A stretch of DNA of 64,000 nt. It comes from Asparagus officinalis (lineage: Eukaryota > Streptophyta > Magnoliopsida > Asparagales > Asparagaceae). Position 1 is the first letter of the stretch. Every line of letters begins with the position of its first letter. The notes below the pieces were generated by a model. The model worked only from the letters and a program-made list of their open reading frames with translations, searched no databases and was not told the DNA's origin. The translations under genes were made by a program, and so were the position numbers. The stretch is taken from assembly GCF_001876935.1 (NCBI RefSeq), contig NC_033794.1:7675058-7739057 (forward strand), read 5' to 3'. Of this stretch, positions 10,031-18,790 are shown piece after piece.

Positions 10031-11488
10031 CAAGTTCGACGGAAGAACTTTCAGCATGACTTGGTTCGCCCAAGGATGGTAGTCTGGATTCCTGAACAGT
10101 CAAGATTGGTTCAGGAATGGTAGCTGTTGATGCACCCGCTACCTTTTTCAACTAAAGCCTCAGAAGACGGCAGGTCCAAACTAAGAGATTCCTTAAGAGG
10201 GGATTCTACAAACAAAAGAATTACAATAAGCGTAATGGAATGATAATCCGAACTTGAAACAAATTATGAGTAAAACTTACCGGCTCTGGGTACAACATCG
10301 GCTGAGGTACCAACTTCTTCAGTTGGTCTCGCTTTTGTTGCGATCGGACTGATCTGGGGGTGACGGTAACTTCTATCATCATCGGATCCATAGGAGTAGC
10401 AGGCTGGAATTCAGGAATAGATGATTGGAGATTAACTTCAGTTCCTACCCACGACACGAGGTCGCGACCCTCCGGTTGTTCAGACGATTCAGTAATTATA
10501 GTAGTATCAGTTCCAGTAACTGGTCCTATAATTCGAACACTTATATAATTAATCAAGGCAAAATATATATGTATGTATATACGGAGTTTACATAGCCAAA
10601 GTCTTACTCTCAGAAGGACCTGCTTCGGTTGAACCAATTCCAACATCTGAGCCGGTAGCTGGACCAGAAGCTTTCTCTAACAAAGAATCCAGGATTTGCT
10701 GATGGTCGTCCTCTGAGATATTAAAGTCGAAATCATTAAAATCATCGACTTTGGTGGCATGGGTAGCTTCTCCTTCAATAGGCTCATGCATCGGGACGTC
10801 TACAGACAGGGGCGGAGCTGAATGGGTGCCTCTGGGTTCCCAGGACACCAGTAAAAACTGAATATCTATCAGAGAGCACATATAAAAATAACAAAAGTAT
10901 AGATGGTTTAGCGGAAAAGGGTCTCAAGGAACCCAGCATGCGCGCGGGTTCGAATCTCGCAAGGAACCTCGCATGCGTGCGAGTTCGAATTTTTTCAGCT
11001 TAATGATAGTTTGGTGACTTATGTTGAGAGAGATGTATTTTCCACCATTACCGATGCATCTATAGGACACCATAGGATTAAAATCCTGGCTCCGCCACTG
11101 TCTACAGAACATGTTGAGCCATAAATAACATGTAAATTTAGACGAATTTGCCTAGGACAAAGATCGATTTTACCTTCGTTGGTCGGGGCGGATTCGAGAG
11201 CTTCACTACTTGTACCTGCTTCTTTTAATTTGACTAAAAGGAGAGAAAGCGCACAGGTCATTAGAGGAGGCACACGGTCCGACTCATTCATTTCTCGGAT
11301 TTCTCTTCCGAGAGGAGAAAGATCAGTACCTGTGTCCGTAGCAGATGGATCAACGTCAGGAGTCGGTGGAACACCAGCTGGTTCTTCTTTCAGAGCATCT
11401 TGCATTTGCTGGACGAAGCTGGTCTTCTCAATCTCCATACCTCCGGGAGAAACAGCATCAGCTGACAACTCTCCTTCTTCTCGACTCC
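10031..11488 (-). pseudogene. Middle exons of antisense retroelement gene (acidic linker region)
   Basis: Four minus-strand exons can be placed by GT-AG borders: 11488-11174, 10799-10608, 10525-10281 and 10205-10031. Phases agree across the first three joins (each codon is completed by one overhanging base), which strongly supports real splicing. The product is acidic and Ser/Thr/Pro-rich (NDFDFNISEDDHQQ, TDTTIITESSEQPEG) with no domain I recognise. The last of these exons has a probable 1-nt insertion in an A5 run near 10146, and its phase with the preceding exon is not resolved. The intron between 11174 and 10799 contains a hAT element (10807-11100) abutting the splice acceptor. Confidence 0.65.
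10807..11100. mobile_element. Non-autonomous hAT element with 8-bp TSD
   Basis: It is bounded by TIRs CAGGGGCGGAGC and GCTCCGCCACTG and by a perfect 8-bp target duplication TCTACAGA (10799-10806 and 11101-11108). Length 294 bp. It lies in an intron of the antisense gene, and the target is the splice acceptor itself, so both copies carry CTGTAG on the minus strand. Confidence 0.88.
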
Positions 11489-11559
11489 CTACAAAAGTTG
11501 AGCAAGAAATCAGTTTGAGCGTTAAGAAGTATAAAAAACGATAAAAAACAAATAGTTAC

Positions 11560-13767
11560 CTGGTTCATCAGAAGAAGCACTACGACCAGACGTCTCTTCT
11601 AAAGCAGGAAGATGAACGCGCGGTTTAGAGGCAGCTTTCTTTTGTTTCTTCAGAGGACGTGCATCAGAACCTTCGTGACGATGTTTGGTGCGTAACTCAG
11701 CTCGGGGAGAAGCTTGAGTTTGAGCTTGAGTGGAAGATTGAGATCTTTGCCTACGAACAAGAGGCACTGTATCCTCTTCATCCTCTTCGTCGCAGCTGAG
11801 TACCTCTACCGTCATCCGGTTAGGATACTCCATGACGACTCTCTCTTTCCGTTTTTTCGGAGCAGCTTGTGATTGAGTAGGCACAGCAGAAGGGCGTACA
11901 AGTCCCCTTTCAAAGAAAGAATCAGAGAGGCCGGTCGCTTCTTCAGAGTTCGAATCAGTCTCACCTGCCTCCTCAGAAGTCTCCGTTGCTTCACTATCAA
12001 ATTCCCCTTCACTATCAGCTGGGCGGGCTGGTTCCTTTCCCTTTTTCGAGGATTCAGCAGCTTCTTTTCCTCGAGTTGACACCCCAGCCTCAAGAGTTGA
12101 CTCTGCCGCTTGTCGCGGAGCTATCTCTTCCTCTGAGCCTGATATCCTCCTACGTCGAGTGATAATATTGACGGCTATCAACCATTTGCAAAAGAGGAAG
12201 GTCATCCGTAGGGGTGGCGTCTCTAAAGGAAGATCGAATTCAACATTTGTACAGCCGGCGATGCTCCAGAACCAAGCCCTCGCACCGTCGATAAGTCCAC
12301 CTCGAAAGCTAAGGTGGCGGTTCGGATTACCGACATATATCTGATCATAGCCGAACTGACGGGTGAATCGACATGGGAGATAAGGTTCAATGTGATAAGT
12401 ATCTCTTACCCTGAACAACAGATATCCGGGTCGAATGTTCATCAACCATCTGAAGCACCCGGCATCCAAGATGGTGCGATTCTGCCTTGGGTCTTCAGCA
12501 TCTACTAAAGTAGTATTGTAGGTACCGGAGAACTGAGGGAAGCAGGGGAAGAATTCCCAACACTTATGGATTTTAAACTGCCTTATTATGTCCGGCCCTC
12601 GATGATTGGTCCATTTGTAACATTCGAGATTCTGTAACAGAGGGATGCTGGGATTTACTGTCTCAGGAGCTTCCATTAAATCTGGCCGGTGAAGTACTAA
12701 CCAGGTCATCAGATAAGTGTAGGGTAACTCCAACTTCGGAACGGACAGACTGGCGGAGGGTTTCTTTTTCTCCTGAGTAAACACGGAGATCAATTGCCGT
12801 AGTCCACTATGAATATCGGCCATCATAGCGGGGAGCAAAGATAATTTGCGACCTGTAGCTAGCTGGACGGCCGGATACAATACTTCCATTGGCATCACAT
12901 CGGAGGACTGGTAGGGAACTACGCATTTCTTTAGCCATAAAGCCAGGAAACCCGCCAGCAGAGCAGTATGGCTAATTGGAACACCAGCTTGCCACAGATA
13001 AGGGCGGAATTTAGTGCCGTGCAAAAATCCATCTTCTGAGCGCGAGGTATAGGATTGCGCGTGAGTTTTCTCTAATAGACGATTGATTTCACCCGTACTC
13101 AAAGGAGACAATCCGCAAACATCTGCCGAACGGTCATCCAGGTTCTTGAAAAGATAATCAGCGAATTGTTTTAAGCTGACTTGAGGAGATTTCTTTCTGG
13201 CTTTGGGCTCCATCTCGGCCATGGCTATATGATAATGGCAAGTCAATTCCCATAAAGTATCATGAGTCACAGTCGAGCTTTCTTTCATCTTGTTCAGCTG
13301 ATTGGCGGTTGGAAAGAATTCTTGATAAGGAACATCGCCCATAGGCAAAGCAGATACTTGCATCATTTCATGCAGTGGTAGTCCAAGCTCCCCGTTCTTG
13401 GTAAAGAATGTATTAGTGTCCGGGTTGTAGATCTCGAACAAGCAGAGGAAATGACCTACACTAATCTGCAAGCCATGCATGCTGGCACGAATCGGGACAT
13501 CTAACCCTAATTCTGCTAACTCTCGCCCAAAACGGTTTAACACATATCGGGTCATCCTGGTCCACCACCATTTGTCCCCAGAATAATGAACCCATCCATA
13601 GCATCTAAAAGTCTTTTTGGGTAATCTTTTTCCCGCTGCCGCTAACCGGTTCTTCACGGTGTTGGCTTGCACTATCTTCTCATTCTGAGGTATATTATCT
13701 TGTCCTAAGATACCCGGATGAAGCCCCCGCACATGAGCTCTTTCACTGGAGCCTGGGTTGGCTTCCT
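11560..13767 (-). CDS. Antisense retroelement gene, exon with plant mobile domain
   Basis: An open frame of at least 2.2 kb runs opposite to gag-pol. Its 5' part lies in the N gap. The translated region includes CYGWVHYSGDKWWWTRMTRY, then FLALWLKKCVVPYQ followed by PAVQLATGRKLSLLPAMMAD, which matches the pattern of the plant mobile domain (PMD, as in MAIN and many plant transposons). After the PMD come acidic Ser/Glu-rich stretches and basic patches (PLKKQKKAASKPR), consistent with a nuclear protein. The exon ends at a strong donor (CCAG/GTAACT) at 11560 and joins in phase to 11488. Tat elements are known to carry extra ORFs, some resembling transposon-derived domains. Its role in the element is not known. 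No stop is seen in the visible 736 codons. Confidence 0.8.
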
Positions 13768-14726
13768 NNNNNNNNNNNNNNNNNNNNNNNNNNNNNNNNN
13801 NNNNNNNNNNNNNNNNNNNNNNNNNNNNNNNNNNNNNNNNNNNNNNNNNNNNNNNNNNNNNNNNNNNNNNNNNNNNNNNNNNNNNNNNNNNNNNNNNNNN
13901 NNNNNNNNNNNNNNNNNNNNNNNNNNNNNNNNNNNNNNNNNNNNNNNNNNNNNNNNNNNNNNNNNNNNNNNNNNNNNNNNNNNNNNNNNNNNNNNNNNNN
14001 NNNNNNNNNNNNNNNNNNNNNNNNNNNNNNNNNNNNNNNNNNNNNNNNNNNNNNNNNNNNNNNNNNNNNNNNNNNNNNNNNNNNNNNNNNNNNNNNNNNN
14101 NNNNNNNNNNNNNNNNNNNNNNNNNNNNNNNNNNNNNNNNNNNNNNNNNNNNNNNNNNNNNNNNNNNNNNNNNNNNNNNNNNNNNNNNNNNNNNNNNNNN
14201 NNNNNNNNNNNNNNNNNNNNNNNNNNNNNNNNNNNNNNNNNNNNNNNNNNNNNNNNNNNNNNNNNNNNNNNNNNNNNNNNNNNNNNNNNNNNNNNNNNNN
14301 NNNNNNNNNNNNNNNNNNNNNNNNNNNNNNNNNNNNNNNNNNNNNNNNNNNNNNNNNNNNNNNNNNNNNNNNNNNNNNNNNNNNNNNNNNNNNNNNNNNN
14401 NNNNNNNNNNNNNNNNNNNNNNNNNNNNNNNNNNNNNNNNNNNNNNNNNNNNNNNNNNNNNNNNNNNNNNNNNNNNNNNNNNNNNNNNNNNNNNNNNNNN
14501 NNNNNNNNNNNNNNNNNNNNNNNNNNNNNNNNNNNNNNNNNNNNNNNNNNNNNNNNNNNNNNNNNNNNNNNNNNNNNNNNNNNNNNNNNNNNNNNNNNNN
14601 NNNNNNNNNNNNNNNNNNNNNNNNNNNNNNNNNNNNNNNNNNNNNNNNNNNNNNNNNNNNNNNNNNNNNNNNNNNNNNNNNNNNNNNNNNNNNNNNNNNN
14701 NNNNNNNNNNNNNNNNNNNNNNNNNN
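13768..14726. other. Assembly gap (959 N)
   Basis: A run of N. It hides the 5' part of the antisense gene. Long frames spanning it are artefacts. Confidence 1.
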
Positions 14727-15149
14727 AGCATGAGATGGAGGGCATTCTCTTAGTCAAAAGCCAAATGCAATGCAGATGAATACTCCAATGGGTACACGAG
14801 TCTAAACTGTATTCCTACCCTCAACAGGAAGTTTCTATAGAATATTAATCTGAATATTCTTAAGGATAACCTGATGAGCTCTCAATAGATATATCAACTC
14901 AGTGGTAAAAGCTGAACCCGCAAGAGCAGATACTAACTTCAATTCAAAATCTCGACAACGGTCAAGCGATAAACGTGACGCCGGGGAAGACATTAGCTAT
15001 TCTACAAAGAACTGAATAGACTAAAAGCAACAGAGATCAAGCATTGAAGCCATTCACAAGTCCTTTCACACGATCTACTCAACCAAGCATCGAAGGGATC
15101 GTAAGTAAAACCTATCTTATCCAAAGTATCCTAGACTCTTCTATAAAAG
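14727..15149 (+). other. Internal 3' untranslated region of the Tat element
   Basis: No convincing ORF. It lies between the gap and the polypurine tract and probably includes the upstream region of the antisense gene. Confidence 0.5.
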
Positions 15150-15221
15150 AATGCGTCTGGAATACTTTGGAGGGGGTATCTGTAGGCGAAGAATGAGTCT
15201 GGAATACTTTGGGGGGGTATC
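15150..15221 (+). other. Duplicated polypurine tract and LTR junction
   Basis: The sequence from AATGCGTCTGG through the G-rich tract to TGTAGGCG occurs twice about 40 bp apart (GGAGGGGGTATC at about 15169-15180 and GGGGGGGTATC at about 15211-15221). Each is directly followed by the LTR-type start TGTAGGCG. The second is taken as the functional polypurine tract because the LTR body follows it. Confidence 0.75.
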
Positions 15222-15310
15222 TGTAGGCGTCAAAAAATGCTAATAGATATCCCAAACATAGAGAAAATCACTCAAAGGGATCTCATATTGAAAATCAAGA
15301 CAGGAATGAA

Positions 15311-15408
15311 CTGTCTCGCCAGCGAGATAGGCTTTGCTGTCTCGCCAGCGAGACAGTCTTTGCTGTCTCGCCAGCGGGACAGTCTTTGCTGTCTCGCCAG
15401 AGAGACAG
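15311..15408 (+). repeat. Array of four 20-bp palindromes, 26-bp period, in LTR U3
   Basis: CTGTCTCGCCAGCGAGACAG or close variants begin at 15311, 15337, 15363 and 15389, an exact 26-bp spacing. Each unit can fold on itself. Further related palindromes (with CTGTCTC and GAGACAG arms) lie at about 15577-15658, just upstream of the TATA box. Confidence 0.9.
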
Positions 15409-15704
15409 TGTTGAAATGGTCAAAACTACCTTTGTAACTGCCCTACACGTGTCCATTAACTGCCAAGGGACGTGGGAAACATCGTGGGCGGAAATCACGT
15501 GAATAACTGCCAAAATAACGGAGTTTGAAACGTGGGAAGGCAGTTAAAACGAAAACTGCCTGCGGTTACCTGTTTCCGAGACAGCGTTTACTGTCTCACG
15601 GGTTGAGACAGCAAACACTATCTCGCCCGTCGAGACAGCAAACACTGTCTCGACAGCCTAACGTCGTCATTTGTTGAGTTTTTTCAGTTGTAGACCCCTG
15701 AGGC

Positions 15705-15712
15705 TATAAATA
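15705..15712 (+). promoter_or_regulatory. LTR TATA box
   Basis: TATAAATA inside the LTR, downstream of the palindrome array. It is the likely core promoter for element transcription. Confidence 0.7.
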
Positions 15713-16476
15713 CCCCCTTAGGGTCACTTCTGACGAGGATCGAGCATTTGTTAGAGCATTCCAGAGCAGAGAGAGAGCAGATTTGAGTTTTCTTGCAACG
15801 TCTTGAAATTAAGCTTTGACTTGATTTTAAGAAGAACGACTATCTTACTTTGATAAGATATCGTTTCAATTTCTCACTTCGATAAACGAAGTCAGAATCA
15901 GTAAACCCCCTTCACGATCTGTGATTCGGCGGTCCACGAACCAAAGCGTTCCCGGCACAGGCAAAGTCCCACGAAAACAAAGATCGATAGACGATTTTTG
16001 TGTTTGTTTCTCAAGAGTTGTAATTTTCGTTTTGTTGTGTAGAAAAAGTCTTATAAAAAGATTATTCTTTCGAATTTGTTATAATCAAACAAAGTTATAA
16101 TGAATTCCTCAACAGAACCAACTTTTGAACCAAACACCCACCATCAAGTATAACTTTTAAGGCATGTTGATGTTGTTACTACATGCTATAGTTTTTGCTT
16201 GACTCGGCATATTACTTGTTTGCAATCTGAGGCGACAAACTAATTTAAACATGACTTCCATGTTAGAACATGGAGAATATGGAAGCGAGATATGTGGTAT
16301 ATTCATGTTTGACCTTTTTCCTTGTGCATGATATTCTACATACATTTAAGATATTGTGCATTTCATGTCTATGTCACATAGTTTTCAAAATATAATGGGT
16401 ATGGGTCATAGTTTACCCTTATTCATTATCCACCCTGAATCTTCTCTTGAAGCATTTGGCCTAGTAAGTTAATAGC

Positions 16477-16629
16477 CTATGTAGCACGGACACGGATCCG
16501 ACACGGCCATCCGACACGCCGACACGAGGCAAATCCTAAAAAATACATAGGATATGTGTGTTCGACACGTGTGTCCGACACGGACACGACACGACACGTC
16601 TTCATGTTATGCGTGTCCGTGCTTCATAG
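16477..16629. mobile_element. 153-bp MITE with 18-bp TIRs and 8-bp TSD
   Basis: The ends CTATGTAGCACGGACACG and CGTGTCCGTGCTTCATAG are inverted repeats with one mismatch. It is flanked by TTAATAGC on both sides (16469-16476, 16630-16637). It is absent from the two other copies of this intron (about 20320 and 25705), so it inserted in this copy only. The 8-bp TSD suggests hAT. Confidence 0.85.
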
Positions 16630-17073
16630 TTAATAGCTAAGCAAGAAATATACGCCCCTTTATGAAATAGCCAAAAGCACAAAATATCCTTATATATTAT
16701 TGTGTACTTTGTCATTAGCCTGATGCTAACTTGTAGCTTTTTCTAATGCTACCATTTTGTCCATGTGAAAAAGATTAGGTGAATTTATTGTTACTAATAA
16801 AAAATTGTGAATAATCTTTTCATATTTTTCTTCATCGTTTTAGGAAGTTTTTTTTAGATATTAGTCTTTCAGCTTAGTGAGAATAATGAAAGTTTATAAT
16901 CATCTTCTGTACTGATGTGTGCCAGTGTGTATGAGCGTGTGCTCGTGCATGCGGGTGTGCACATACTGAGCAAAAATGCTGGCATTTACGAATTTACATT
17001 TGTCATAAGTATATTTTGAACGCTGGATTTCCTTCGATGTAATTTCACATCTAATTTTTCAAAGCATTGCCAG

Positions 17074-17251
17074 GTATTGTGAGTGTTTTCAGGCAGGGGT
17101 TTACTGTGATGGATGCAACTGTACAAACTGTTGCAACAATGAAGAAAATGAAGCTGCCAGGCATGAGGCTGTTGAAGTTATTTTAGAACGCAATGCCAAT
17201 GCATTTAGGCCAAAAATTGGTAGTAGTCCACATGCCGTCAGGGACAATAAG
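17074..17251 (+). pseudogene. TCX: Extra TCX CXC exon (copy A)
   Basis: A 178-base exon between GCCAG and GTGTG splice sites. It encodes YCECFQAGVYCDGCNCTNCC and then ERNANAFRPK, which is the end of the first CXC motif and the RNPxAFxPK linker of a CRC (tesmin/TSO1) domain. It is intact and nearly the same as the exon at 26147-26324, but lies upstream of the first recognisable exons of the gene, so it is part of a duplicated block (about 16138-18790). Confidence 0.8.
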
Positions 17252-18790
17252 GTGTGTTTCTATCCATATTTTGGTGTATTCTTTCAATTCACTATCCATA
17301 ATTTGGCACCCATAATCCTTAATCTTTGTTATCTTCTTGAACCTTATGCATACATGACCTCTTTTACATTATATGATTGGTAAGGAAAAATGTGATACTA
17401 ATGTGATATATTCTTTTGATGATTATTACTTATTATAAACGAAAATTTATGCACGCCAAATTGGAAGCATCTTTTACATCAGGTCCTGATGGATCAGAAC
17501 ACGACGAAGATGATTGAAGCCAAGATTTTGTAAGGAAGGAACTTATAATTAAGCTAGGATGAGGTTTGAGATTCCGAAATGTAAAGTCTAGAGAATGATG
17601 CAATGACTATAAATTGTTCTATTGCATCTTATATTTGGCTAGCAAAGACAATTTAAAGATGATGATGATGCATGGTTTCTACATTATGTGGTGACTCTGC
17701 AAATTAATAATCTTTCATTAATATACAAGTAGTCATGCTGCTTATGCATTTGGGTCACCAAAATTGACAAGTTCACCTGAAACTTGGGATGTTTTCCATT
17801 CCATGTAGGAATACTGAAACTGCACATTAAACTTCTGTCTTGATGCACAACTAGTTTAAAGTCTCTTTTGAGTTTTTGCGTTATGTTGTTTTTGAAGGTA
17901 TCAAATTTCTGATAACTAATAAATTGGGAGAAAGCAAGCTTGACTGACATCTTAACTGAGCATTCTCATCCATCATCATGCCAATTTATTACAATTACAA
18001 ACCTTTATGCAATATTACTTAATATTTATGCATCATTTTGTTATTTGCACATTATCAGTAGTGGTGTTAAACGTTGTGTGTGGAAGAATTTTGAAAAGAA
18101 ATCTAACTTTATGTGTTATAAAACAATTAGATTCTGAGCCAAGAAAACTATTATCTTGGTAGTACACTATATGAAACCTAACTTGTCATACGTTTACAGC
18201 GCACATGAAAGTAGAAAAGCTAATCCAAAAACCGACTTGTGGGTTTTACTCTAAAAAATTTACTTGATATTTTGGGTTCGGGTACAAAATGCTCAGAAAC
18301 CTACCTTACCTGGCCCGTTGGCACCCCTTAGCATGCTCTATATAGTCACACTTTTGCTCAATTCACTTTTTTCATAAACAAGCGTTGGATTGAAACCAGA
18401 CAAGCATGCTTTTGAGGTAAAATTGCTCTCTTACATTTTATTACAGTTCCAAATCATATGGACGCCGTCCAAGTTTAGGAGTCTTTTTTTTAATTAACAA
18501 TTGAGCTGAGACATTTCCCCACACTTTCAATAACCTGTGCGAAAGAAAAGAGGCACTTATGTGAAGATGATAACCACTTAGAAAATTAAAGCTCCTGTCT
18601 CCTAAGGGACACTAACACATTTCTAGGTATTAGTCTTTTCGTATATATATTTCTGAGCATCAATAATGGATTTGATTGCTTGATATCTTAACATTGTCAT
18701 TCAAATCATGTTCTCAAAAGAAAATTTCATTAAAAGTTCCAACTTTGCTATGTGCTAAGAGGAAGCATTTATGGCAGGAAGAGATCTGAA

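Larger units (their letters stand above)
1..16114 (+). mobile_element. Tat-lineage Ty3/gypsy LTR retrotransposon, 5' end outside window
   Basis: The pol order is protease, RT, RNase H, a second archaeal-type RNase H, then integrase. The dual RNase H is the hallmark of the plant Tat lineage (Retand/Ogre-type). A polypurine tract and a 3' LTR (15222-16114) close the element. The 5' LTR, primer-binding site and gag start are not in the window. About 7.5 kb lies between the end of pol and the 3' LTR, and most of it is an opposite-strand gene. The element cannot transpose on its own: gag is duplicated, integrase is broken at three places, and 959 bases are unsequenced. Confidence 0.9.
15222..16114 (+). 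repeat. 3' LTR of the Tat element
   Basis: It starts TGTAGGCGTC right after a polypurine tract and ends TTCCTCAACA, giving the usual TG...CA ends over 893 bp. It contains a TATA box (TATAAATA, 15705-15712) and a set of GTCTC/GAGAC palindromes upstream of it. Sequence homologous to the host intron (25383 onward) starts about 25 bp after its end. The matching 5' LTR is outside the window, so the target duplication cannot be checked. Confidence 0.85.
16138..18790 (+). repeat. Segmental copy A of TCX intron/exon block
   Basis: Collinear and near-identical with about 25383-27912, apart from scattered substitutions, the private MITE at 16477, and single versus duplicated short tracts near its right end. 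It holds one intact CXC exon and otherwise intron sequence. Confidence 0.85.

Noticed and set aside
10895..10990. tRNA-like GGGTTCGAATC box, possible SINE
   Set aside because: The exact TIRs and 8-bp TSD of a hAT element enclose it, and no box A, poly(A) tail or SINE-type ends are seen.
13705..14779. Long frames on both strands across the N gap
   Set aside because: Unknown bases cannot contain stops; only the minus-strand frame that continues from 13767 to 11560 has real sequence support.
15311..15408. CRISPR-like regular repeat
   Set aside because: The 26-bp period has no unique spacers, lies in a plant LTR, and each unit is a palindrome.
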